NCBI GenBank assembly: GCA_036381495.1
Contig: DASVCS010000060.1
Coordinates: 1 to 14,951 of the forward strand
Origin: DASVCS01 sp036381495
Lineage (GTDB): Bacteria; Gemmatimonadota; Gemmatimonadetes; Longimicrobiales; RSA9
Length of the DNA: 14,951 nucleotides
Reading direction: 5' to 3'
Shown here: in pieces, positions 9,293 to 14,951 of the stretch
Layout: every line of letters starts with the position of its first letter
Numbering within the stretch: position 1 is the stretch's first letter
The notes under the pieces: model-generated
What the model was told of the DNA's origin: nothing
The model's input: the letters and a program-made list of their open reading frames with translations, nothing else
Database searches by the model: none
Translations under genes and position numbers: made by a program

Positions 9293-9417
9293 GTCTCTCC
9301 TCCCGTTGAATTCTGGGATGACCTCCGTACAACACGCGACCGGACGAGACACGACCGGCCCGTACGCAACGTGGGCCGGTGTAGGGGCAACGGGCGTACC
9401 AGGGTCGGCGAAGACCC

Positions 9418-9444
9418 GTAAATATCACAACGACAATTATTTAC
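9418..9444. promoter_or_regulatory. AT-rich inverted repeat, candidate operator/promoter
   Basis: GTAAATA (9418-9424) and TATTTAC (9438-9444) form a perfect 7-bp inverted repeat with a 13-nt spacer, in a local AT island within ~70% GC DNA. On the minus strand the outer arm includes AATAAT, a five-of-six -10 match, about 140 nt before the secreted-protein gene. The arm spacing suits a dimeric regulator. Confidence 0.4.
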
Positions 9445-9489
9445 ACGACTCTCACCACACACGCCGAGCCGGCGTCGATCGGGGAATCA

Positions 9490-9502
9490 GGGAAAATTTC
9501 CC
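9490..9502. promoter_or_regulatory. Palindrome GGGAAAATTTCCC
   Basis: A perfect 6-1-6 palindrome in the gap between divergent genes, 46 nt from the AT-rich inverted repeat. It is a candidate binding site for a dimeric regulator of the permease or the secreted-protein gene. No function is known. Confidence 0.35.
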
Positions 9503-9825
9503 GGTCGCGCGCCGTCCGCCCGTCGGTTGGCGCCGCACGCGGCGGGCGACCGCTCGGGCGGGAGCCCCGGCCCACGGTGTGTGATGGATTCAGTGTCGAG
9601 CCGTTCCATTTTGCGGTTCCGCGGCCTCCCTTGTCCCGCGAGGCGCGCGTCGCGAGATTCCGTGCCGGCTACGCCGGGCCCGATCGATCGGGCGTGGACC
9701 GGCGGCGGTGGGAGCGGCCGTGGTGCAGGCAGGAGCAGGGGGCCGCGGTTCTCACGAGAGCGGGCGACGTGGAAGGAAACGGCCGGAAGCGCGAGCGGCG
9801 GACGAGGGCCAGGGACAGTCATGGC

Positions 9826-11760
9826 ATGGTGAAGACGAGGGCGGCGCGCCCGGAGCGTGTGCGCGGTCAGGCGGGGAGCGGCTCCGAGCCGCCGGTGGAC
9901 CGGCGCCGGGGGTTGCGGCGGCTGCTCGCGTCATGGGGCTCGCGGCGGCGGGGGGCGGAGCCGGCGGGCGCATCGCGGGAGGGGGAGCCCGGCCGCGCCG
10001 GGAGTTCCCCGTCGGCATCTCACACCCGTGCGCGCCGGGTCGCGCTCCGCGGTGTCCCGCTGCTCGCCGTCGCCATCATCGCGCTCCTGGTCTGGCTGGT
10101 GCTCTACCCGAACCTCTTCGTGCTGGTGGACAGCTTCCGCGGGGAGGCGGGCCCGACGCTGGCGCATTACGTGCGGTTTCTGGGGACGCGGGCGGAACTC
10201 GTCGCGCTCTGGAACAGCATCTGGATCTCGGCGGGGAGCGTGGTCCTGGCCGCGCTGGTCGGCGTGCCGTTCGCGTTCCTGTTCACGCGCCGCGAGTTCC
10301 CGGGCCGCCGCATCCTCGGCGCGCTGGCGGCGCTCCCGGTCTCGTTGCCGCCGCTGGTCGGCGTGATCGCGTTCCTCTTCCTGTACGGTGAGACGGGGTT
10401 CCTGACCCGGAGCGTCCAGGAACTGCTCGGGCTCGAGGACCCGCCCTGGCGGCTGGCCGGCGCATGGGCGATCCTGCTCGTCCACGCCTACACGATGTAC
10501 GTGTACTTCTACCTGTTCACCGCAGCCGGTCTCGCGCGCCTCGACCCCGCGCACGCCGAGGCCGCGGCGGCGCTCGGCGCCTCACGCTTCACTACGCTCC
10601 GCCGAGTCACGCTCCCCATGCTCGCGCCCGCACTGGGCGGCGCCGCGCTCCTGGTCTTCATGACGTCGATGGGGTCGTTCAGCGCGCCGTACGTCTTCGG
10701 CGGCGGGTTCCGCGTACTCACCACGCAGATCTTCGCGAGCAAGCTGAACGGTGACCTGGGACTCGTCGCCGTCGAGACCGTCGTCCTCGCCGCGACCTCG
10801 CTGCTCTTCCTCGTGTTGCTACAGCGCTACGAGGCCCGGCGCGCGTATACCGGCACGGCCAAGGGCGTCGGCCCCGCGCGGAAGGATGGCCCGGCACGCG
10901 ACGACGGCGCTGCGCGCGACTCGCACGGCGCCGCGAAGCGCAGGGCGGCAGGGCTCGCATGGACCGCGGTGGCTACCGGCGCCGTCGTCTTCCTGCTGCT
11001 CCCGCACGCCACCGTCCTCCTCGTCTCCTTCGTGCCCGCCGGGAGCTGGACCACCGAGCTGCTCCCGCCGACCTACGCACTCGGAAACTACCACGCGCTC
11101 TTCACCGAGCCCGCGCAGTGGCGGCCGGTCCTGAACTCGCTGCGCATGGCCACGGCCGCGACGGCCGCCAACGTCCTCCTCGCGTTCGCCGCCGCCTATC
11201 TGCTGGCGCGCCGCCGCTTCGCGGGCCGCGGCCTGCTCGGCGCACTCGTCATCCTGCCATGGGCGCTGCCCGGCACCGTCCTCGCCATCGCCCTGGCCAC
11301 CACCTTCAGCGCGAATCAGCCGTGGGCCGGCCGTCTCGTCCTGGTCGGTACCGCCGTGATCCTCCCGCTGGCGTACTTCATCCGCAACATCCCGCTCGTG
11401 ACGCGGGCCGCGCTCACCAGCTTCCGCCAGTTCGACCCGGCGCTCGAAGAGGCATCGGCCTCCCTGGGCGCGTCGTGGACCCGCACCATGCGACGCGTCG
11501 TCCTGCCGCTCGTCCTCCCCGGCCTCGCCGCCGGCGCGCTCCTCGCCTTCGTCACCGCGCTGGGCGAGTTCGTCGCATCGATCCTGCTCTACACGCACCG
11601 CACCCGCCCGATCTCGATCGAGATCCTCTCCCAGCTCCGCGCCTTCGACTTCGGCGCCGCCGCCGCCTACTCGGTGCTCCTCATCGCCCTCATGGCGCTC
11701 GTCTTCCTGCTCGGCTACCGCCGCGTCGGCGACGAGCCGACCGCCGGCGGCGCCGGCTGA
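9826..11760 (+). CDS. Fused two-domain ABC transporter permease, iron(III)/FbpB type
   Basis: The protein has 644 residues from ATG 9826 (AGGGA at 9811-9815). Residues 1-71 are an Arg/Gly/Ser-rich cytoplasmic tail with no clear domain, so the true start may lie inside it. Two homologous permease halves follow. Each has about six membrane segments and one EAA coupling loop: EAAAALGASRFTTLRRVTLP in the first half and EEASASLGASWTRTMRRVVLP in the second. Such fused proteins pair with one periplasmic binding protein and one ATPase to import ferric iron (FbpB/SfuB), or thiamine in the ThiP case. The halves are joined by a charged linker with repeats like GPARKDGPARDDGAARD. No binding protein or ATPase gene is in the window, so the substrate is not fixed. 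Its 3' end overlaps the convergent lipoprotein gene. Confidence 0.88.
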   Translation: MVKTRAARPERVRGQAGSGSEPPVDRRRGLRRLLASWGSRRRGAEPAGASREGEPGRAGSSPSASHTRARRVALRGVPLLAVAIIALLVWLVLYPNLFVLVDSFRGEAGPTLAHYVRFLGTRAELVALWNSIWISAGSVVLAALVGVPFAFLFTRREFPGRRILGALAALPVSLPPLVGVIAFLFLYGETGFLTRSVQELLGLEDPPWRLAGAWAILLVHAYTMYVYFYLFTAAGLARLDPAHAEAAAALGASRFTTLRRVTLPMLAPALGGAALLVFMTSMGSFSAPYVFGGGFRVLTTQIFASKLNGDLGLVAVETVVLAATSLLFLVLLQRYEARRAYTGTAKGVGPARKDGPARDDGAARDSHGAAKRRAAGLAWTAVATGAVVFLLLPHATVLLVSFVPAGSWTTELLPPTYALGNYHALFTEPAQWRPVLNSLRMATAATAANVLLAFAAAYLLARRRFAGRGLLGALVILPWALPGTVLAIALATTFSANQPWAGRLVLVGTAVILPLAYFIRNIPLVTRAALTSFRQFDPALEEASASLGASWTRTMRRVVLPLVLPGLAAGALLAFVTALGEFVASILLYTHRTRPISIEILSQLRAFDFGAAAAYSVLLIALMALVFLLGYRRVGDEPTAGGAG

Positions 11761-12284
11761 TCCTCGGCTTCCCGCGCCGGCCCCCCCATCGTCCCGTCCT
11801 TCAGCACCCACATGTACCGGTCGGGACCGCACAGCACGACGTCCACCACCGCACGGGCATCCTCCTCGAAGCTGCGGCGGTCCGGCAGCGACCGGTAACA
11901 GAGGGGACCGCCGGCGGCCGTCGGCGGATGGTTGTGCGCCGTCCCCACGTAGCGATCCGCCGCGCACGGATGATAGCGTACGCTCGTCGAGCTCGGCGCT
12001 TCCATGCGCGCCAGGCGGAACCCGTCGATGACGATCCGCCCGCCCTGACGGCTCCCCTCGAGACAGAGCACGAATTCGACTTCGGTGATGTACTGGTAGA
12101 GATAATTCCAGGCGTCGACCACCTCCTTCGCGACGACGACCGGCCCCGAACCCACGTACGCCCCCACCTCCGACGCGGGGGCACGCGCCTTTCCGTTGCC
12201 CGTGCCGGCCGCCGTCTGCGCCTCCACGGGCACGCTCGCGCACCCCAGGAGGACGGCCACCGCCACCATCGTGAGCTGCCGCAC
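11715..12284 (-). CDS. Lipoprotein with JAMM/MPN-like metalloprotease motif
   Basis: The protein has 189 residues. GTG 12284 is chosen over ATG 12269 because GGAGG (12294-12290) lies 5 nt upstream. A very short lipoprotein signal ends in LLGC (Cys15). Residues ~53-165 carry a JAB/MPN-like pattern. E70 or E76 in VEFVLCLEG would be the upstream glutamate. GTAHNHPP supplies H117 and H119, and S132-L-P-D135 is the SxxD partner; the HxH-to-S spacing is 12 residues rather than the usual seven or so. Four further cysteines (74, 107, 129, 152) may form disulfides, fitting an exported location. JAMM enzymes are zinc isopeptidases or proteases; a cell-wall or surface substrate is a guess. The last 15 codons overlap the permease gene by 46 bp. 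The C-terminus is Pro-rich. Confidence 0.7.
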   Translation of the reverse strand: MRQLTMVAVAVLLGCASVPVEAQTAAGTGNGKARAPASEVGAYVGSGPVVVAKEVVDAWNYLYQYITEVEFVLCLEGSRQGGRIVIDGFRLARMEAPSSTSVRYHPCAADRYVGTAHNHPPTAAGGPLCYRSLPDRRSFEEDARAVVDVVLCGPDRYMWVLKDGTMGGPAREAEDQPAPPAVGSSPTRR

Positions 12285-12334
12285 TGCCACCTCCAAACCT
12301 GCTCCCGCGGTCGCCCGCAGGCCTTTTTCCCGGC

Positions 12335-12357
12335 AGGGCGTGACGTCCACACGCCCT
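12335..12357. promoter_or_regulatory. Stem-loop 1 of a three-hairpin cluster
   Basis: AGGGCGTG (12335-12342), loop ACGTCCA, CACGCCCT (12350-12357): a perfect 8-bp stem. It lies 51 nt upstream of the JAMM lipoprotein start, read on the minus strand, and probably falls in its mRNA leader. Confidence 0.45.
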
Positions 12358-12366
12358 AAACGAAAA

Positions 12367-12394
12367 CCGCCACGGTCGCGCCGGACCGTGGCGG
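12367..12394 (-). terminator. Intrinsic-terminator-like hairpin on the minus strand
   Basis: CCGCCACGGTC (12367-12377), loop of six, and its exact reverse complement (12384-12394) make an 11-bp perfect stem. Read on the minus strand, the hairpin is followed at once by TTTTCG. That is a good intrinsic terminator, yet no minus-strand gene ends there. It could be an attenuator in the leader of the JAMM lipoprotein gene or a block to antisense transcription from the DUF72 side. Confidence 0.55.
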
Positions 12395-12398
12395 TGTC

Positions 12399-12419
12399 GC
12401 GGCCCTCGCACCGGGCCGC
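12399..12419. promoter_or_regulatory. Stem-loop 3 of the three-hairpin cluster
   Basis: GCGGCCC (12399-12405), loop TCGCACC, GGGCCGC (12413-12419): a perfect 7-bp stem ending 12 nt before the DUF72 start codon, where a ribosome binding site would be expected. No Shine-Dalgarno is evident for that gene. Confidence 0.4.
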
Positions 12420-12431
12420 CGGGTACGTTCC

Positions 12432-13412
12432 ATGCAAACGATGCGCCGCGTGGCCGAAATCAGGATCGGACTCTCCGGGTGGACCTATCCCGCATGGCGC
12501 GGCTCGTTCTATCCGCCGGGACTGCCGCACCGGCGCGAACTCGAATTCGCCAGTCGCACCGTCGATTCACTCGAGATCAACGGCTCGTTCTACCGGCTGC
12601 AACGGCCGTCCGACTTCCGACGCTGGCACGACGAGACCCCGCCGGACTTCCTCTTCGCCGTCAAGGGGAGCCGCTTCATCACCCACATGAAGAAGCTGCG
12701 CGACGTCGAGACACCGCTCGCCAACTTCTTCGCGTCCGGCGTGCTGCGGCTCGCCGCCAAGCTCGGCCCCATCCTCTGGCAGTTCCCGCCGGGCTTCGGC
12801 TACAACGCCGACCGCTTCGCCCGCTTTCTCCGGCTGCTCCCCCGCGACACCGCGCAGGCCGCCGCGCTCGCCCGCCGCCACGATGCCCGCCTCGAGGGAC
12901 GGAGCTGGACCCGCGCCGAGCACCGGGGCCCCATTCGCCACGCCTTCGAGATGCGCCATCCCAGCTTCTTCACACCGGATTTCATCCACCTTCTCCGCCG
13001 CCACGGCGCAGCCCTCGTCTTCGCCGACTCGGCCGGCCACTGGCCGTATAGCGAGGACGTCACCGCCGACTTCATCTACATCCGGCTCCACGGCGCCGAG
13101 CAGCTCTACGCCAGCGGGTACACCGACGCCCAGCTCGACTGGTGGGCCGAGCGAATCCGCGCCTGGCACGCGGGTCGGACGCCGCCGCGGACCCGTCGGG
13201 TCGCGCCCGCTCCACCTCCCGCCCGCACGCGCCGCGACGTCTTCGTCTACTTCGACAACGATGCCCGGGCCCACGCGCCCGCCGACGCCATGCGCCTCGC
13301 CGCGCGGCTCCGCTCGCGACGCCGGGCCGGGCCGGCCGCCGCGCCGCCACGCCGGCAACGGCGCGCCGATCTCCGGCACGCGCGCGACCGGCGCGACGTG
13401 ACCGGATCGTAG
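12432..13412 (+). CDS. DUF72 (YecE-family) TIM-barrel protein
   Basis: The protein has 326 residues from ATG 12432; ATG 12441 is a possible alternative. DUF72 signatures appear in order: IRIGLSGWTYPAWRGSFYP (10-28), SLEINGSFYRL (46-56), FAVKGSRFITHMKKL, GPILWQFPPGF, HAFEMRHPSFF, ADSAGHWPYSEDVTADF, YIRLHGAEQLYASGYTDAQL and VFVYFDNDARAHAPADAMRL. The family adopts a TIM-barrel fold. Its function is not established, though nuclease-like chemistry has been proposed from structure. The last ~35 residues after LAARL are Arg/Pro/Ala low complexity, longer than usual, and may reflect loss of an original stop codon. It is apparently monocistronic, with a weak hairpin (13445-13462) after it. Confidence 0.92.
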   Translation: MQTMRRVAEIRIGLSGWTYPAWRGSFYPPGLPHRRELEFASRTVDSLEINGSFYRLQRPSDFRRWHDETPPDFLFAVKGSRFITHMKKLRDVETPLANFFASGVLRLAAKLGPILWQFPPGFGYNADRFARFLRLLPRDTAQAAALARRHDARLEGRSWTRAEHRGPIRHAFEMRHPSFFTPDFIHLLRRHGAALVFADSAGHWPYSEDVTADFIYIRLHGAEQLYASGYTDAQLDWWAERIRAWHAGRTPPRTRRVAPAPPPARTRRDVFVYFDNDARAHAPADAMRLAARLRSRRRAGPAAAPPRRQRRADLRHARDRRDVTGS

Positions 13413-13444
13413 CCGCCCCTCGGGTGTACCTACCTCCGCGTTGC

Positions 13445-13462
13445 GCGCACCGGCGCGTGCGC
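13445..13462 (+). terminator. Weak hairpin after the DUF72 gene
   Basis: GCGCAC (13445-13450), loop CGGCGC, GTGCGC (13457-13462), 32 nt after the stop codon. It has a 6-bp stem and no T-tract. It is a possible terminator but could be chance at this GC content. Confidence 0.25.
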
Positions 13463-13587
13463 CACACCGGACCACGCGATCGGCTCCAACCGCGTCCGCC
13501 CACCGGCCCCACGCCGAACCGGCGCCGGCCGGCGTCAATACGATCGCTCACGGCCGGCCAATGATGCTCGAAATCGACCCCGGCGTC

Positions 13588-13605
13588 GCCGCACCGGCGT
13601 GCGGC
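13588..13605 (+). promoter_or_regulatory. Stem-loop upstream of the ECF sigma gene
   Basis: GCCGCAC (13588-13594), loop CGGC, GTGCGGC (13599-13605), ending 28 nt before the sigma-factor ATG. It may be a leader hairpin or a dimeric operator site. I saw no SigR-type GGAAT...GTT promoter near it. Confidence 0.3.
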
Positions 13606-13633
13606 CGACCTTCAGCCTGGACCGCCAGCTTAG

Positions 13634-14209
13634 ATGAACTCTAAGGAATCCTTCGAGGCCGAAGCTCTCCCGCACCTCGATGCCGTCTACCGCTTCGCAC
13701 TCCGGCTCGGCGGATCGGAGGCCGACGCGGAAGACCTGGTCCAGGAAACCTTCCTGCGCGCTTACCGCGCCTGGCACCAGTACACCCCGGGAACCCGCGC
13801 GAAGAGTTGGCTCTTCACTATATGTCGGAACGTCTTCCTCCGGCAGCGGCAACGCGACGACCGCCGGACCGAGGTCGTCCAACAGGCCGCGGTCGCCGCA
13901 AACGCCGGCGGCGCTAGCCACGACGCGGACGGATTCCTCTTCGCCCACGCCTCGGCCGTCGATCCGGAGGGCGAGTTCTTTCGCGGGATCATTGACGACT
14001 CGATCATGGACGCAATCGACCGACTGCCGACCGAATTCCGGGATGCCGTCGTCCTCAGCGACCTCGAAGGCCTCTCGTACGCCGAGGCCGCACGCGTTCT
14101 CGATGTCCCCGTCGGCACGGTGAAAAGCCGACTCTATCGCGGCCGACGCCTACTCCAGCAGGCGCTCTACGAGTACGCCGCCGAACAAGGTTACATCCGG
14201 ACCCGATGA
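13634..14209 (+). CDS. ECF RNA polymerase sigma factor, SigR-like
   Basis: The protein has 191 residues. An in-frame TAG directly precedes ATG 13634, which fixes the earliest possible start; no Shine-Dalgarno is visible. Sigma region 2 is at ~11-75, with DAEDLVQETFLRAYRAWHQY (31-50) and KSWLFTICRNVF. Region 4 is at ~123-175, with IDRLPTEFRDAVVLSDLEGLSYAEAARVL and VPVGTVKSRLYRGRRLLQ. These stretches resemble actinobacterial SigR, which directs the response to thiol oxidation. Its stop overlaps the start of the anti-sigma gene (ATGA), the usual layout for translationally coupled sigma/anti-sigma pairs. Redox function is inferred mainly from the partner. Other ECF groups with zinc anti-sigmas remain possible. 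Confidence 0.92.
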   Translation: MNSKESFEAEALPHLDAVYRFALRLGGSEADAEDLVQETFLRAYRAWHQYTPGTRAKSWLFTICRNVFLRQRQRDDRRTEVVQQAAVAANAGGASHDADGFLFAHASAVDPEGEFFRGIIDDSIMDAIDRLPTEFRDAVVLSDLEGLSYAEAARVLDVPVGTVKSRLYRGRRLLQQALYEYAAEQGYIRTR

Positions 14210-14460
14210 GTCAGACCACCTGCCGGGAAGCCCTGGCCCGCCTCTACGAATACCTCGACGGTGAACTCACCCGCGAAACCGCCGAGCGCATCCGCGAGCA
14301 CATCCAGATCTGCGAATGCTGCTTCCCCAGCTTCCGCTTCGCCCAATCCTTCCACGAGATGCTCCGCCGCGTCTCGAACGGACAGCCGGCCGCGCCCGAT
14401 CACCTGCGACGCCGCGTCGCCGAACTGCTCCGCACCGAAGGCCTCGAACCCGAGGCGTGA
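14206..14460 (+). CDS. Zinc-binding anti-sigma factor, RsrA-like
   Basis: The protein has 84 residues. The ZAS signature is HIQICECC: H32, C36 and C39 in the HxxxCxxC spacing, with an upstream C6. The distance from C6 to H32 (26 residues) equals that between Cys11 and His37 of Streptomyces RsrA, and ARLYEYLDGEL and DHLRRRVAELL match RsrA's helices. RsrA holds SigR inactive in the cytoplasm until disulfide stress oxidises its zinc cysteines. The same on/off role for the sigma factor encoded just upstream is likely. An additional cysteine, C38, sits inside the zinc motif. There is no membrane segment, so it is a soluble anti-sigma factor. Confidence 0.88.
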   Translation: MSQTTCREALARLYEYLDGELTRETAERIREHIQICECCFPSFRFAQSFHEMLRRVSNGQPAAPDHLRRRVAELLRTEGLEPEA

Positions 14461-14600
14461 CGACGAAAATCGTGCGCGTGCGCGTGCGCACGAATCAGGG
14501 CCGACGCCTTGCAACACGGTGCCGGCGGCCGGCCACGACCCCCCGGCCTTGCGATTTCCGAACAAATACCGAACATTAGCCGCCCGGACGGGTACCCCGG

Positions 14601-14951
14601 ATGGATGACCACGAGAAGCAGCGAGACGCGAGGAACGCAGACGGAGAGCAGCCGACGATGGTGATGCCGGACCGGAGGGAGCGGGTTCTTCCGCGCCTCA
14701 TCGAGGACGAGATGAGGCAGTCGTTTCTGGACTACTCGATGAGCGTGATCGTGCAGCGCGCGCTGCCGGACGTGCGCGATGGGCTCAAGCCGGTGCACCG
14801 GCGGATCCTGTATGCGATGCACGAGTTGGGGCTGGTGCCGAACCGTGCGTACAAGAAGAGCGCGACGGTGGTGGGGGAGGTTCTGGGCAAGTACCACCCG
14901 CACGGGGATGTGGCGGTCTACGATTCGCTGGTGCGGATGGTCCAGGACTTC
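14601..14951 (+). CDS. gyrA: DNA gyrase subunit A, N-terminal part
   Basis: The gene runs off the right edge after 117 codons. ATG 14601 is the furthest upstream start examined; ATG 14658 and 14664 are in-frame alternatives, and GGAG at 14643-14646 could serve them. The type IIA topoisomerase breakage-reunion domain is clear: LDYSMSVIVQRALPDVRDGL, KPVHRRILYAMHELGL, YKKSATVVGEVLGKYHPHGD, VAVYDSLVRMVQDF. YKKSA and VVG favour GyrA over ParC. The active-site tyrosine lies beyond the window. At the position of E. coli Ser83 in the quinolone-resistance region this protein has Val104 (HGDV), while the Asp87 equivalent is kept. With GyrB it would form the ATP-driven supercoiling enzyme. Confidence 0.93.
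   Translation, partial: MDDHEKQRDARNADGEQPTMVMPDRRERVLPRLIEDEMRQSFLDYSMSVIVQRALPDVRDGLKPVHRRILYAMHELGLVPNRAYKKSATVVGEVLGKYHPHGDVAVYDSLVRMVQDF

Larger units (their letters stand above)
9293..9825. other. Divergent intergenic region with AT-rich regulatory sites
   Basis: About 530 bp separate the minus-strand secreted-protein gene from the plus-strand permease gene. It contains two palindromic sites in unusually AT-rich stretches (9418-9444 and 9490-9502). Although a plus-strand frame is open from 9577 into the permease, its translation before 9826 has no hydrophobic or domain character, so I treat it as non-coding. The last ~120 bp are purine- and G-rich. Confidence 0.5.

Noticed and set aside
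9577..9825. Upstream start for the ABC permease
   Set aside because: The extra 83 residues have no domain or membrane character. ATG 9826 has a plausible AGGGA box.
12298..12326. Plus-strand terminator (CCTGC/GCAGG stem followed by TTTTT)
   Set aside because: The stem is only 5 bp with a 14-nt loop, and it would lie more than 500 nt past the permease stop. It is too weak to claim, though the T5 run is real.
12285..12530. Longer start for the JAMM lipoprotein gene
   Set aside because: The extension overlaps the DUF72 start and removes the N-terminal position of the lipobox. GTG 12284 has a strong GGAGG at 5 nt.
14461..14600. Promoter for gyrA (TTGCGA at 14549 with AACATT at 14572)
   Set aside because: The -10 match is three of six; it is recorded only because this stretch is locally AT-rich.

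Overview
This is a GC-rich (roughly 70%) bacterial chromosomal window with signal-peptide and lipoprotein genes of a Gram-negative type, a DUF5916-type secreted protein, an insertion-bearing bacterial AhcY and a SigR/RsrA-like redox pair. This suggests Gemmatimonadota or a similar deep-branching soil or sediment phylum. That assignment is inference from gene content and style; no rRNA is present.

Layout. (1) 1-445, minus: N-terminus of a secreted DUF5916/CBM9-like protein. (2) 805-1413, plus: HupE/UreJ-type metal permease followed by a strong hairpin. (3) 1778-5156: a methyl-cycle block with an ArsR-HTH/SAM-methyltransferase fusion, about 680 bp of highly structured non-coding DNA, and ahcY (S-adenosylhomocysteine hydrolase). 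The non-coding DNA holds G-rich hexamer repeats, GGCGCC hairpins, and two 59-bp direct repeats flanking 15-bp tandem repeats. Hairpin-plus-CTAGGG elements sit at the 3' ends of both genes, with an inverted copy before the next operon. (4) 5224-8800, plus: a three-gene operon with ATGA overlaps, made of a sigma-54 response regulator, a histidine kinase and a coiled-coil lipoprotein. It resembles GlrR-GlrK-QseG in a different gene order, and ends in a hairpin. (5) 8882-9292, minus: small secreted protein of unknown function. (6) 9826-11760, plus: fused two-domain ABC permease of the iron(III)/FbpB type without partner genes in view. (7) 11715-12284, minus: lipoprotein with a JAMM-like metalloprotease motif, overlapping the permease end. 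(8) 12432-13412, plus: DUF72/YecE-family protein, preceded by three tandem stem-loops. (9) 13634-14460, plus: ECF sigma factor and RsrA-like zinc anti-sigma factor with an ATGA overlap. (10) 14601-14951, plus: start of gyrA, running off the window.

How it works together. The methyl-cycle block is the most suggestive unit. A regulator whose own domain is built to bind SAM/SAH sits upstream of the enzyme that destroys SAH, and an elaborate repeated, probably structured leader precedes that enzyme. The three-component envelope system and the redox sigma/anti-sigma pair are two further self-contained signalling units. No mobile element, phage, CRISPR array, tRNA or rRNA was seen.
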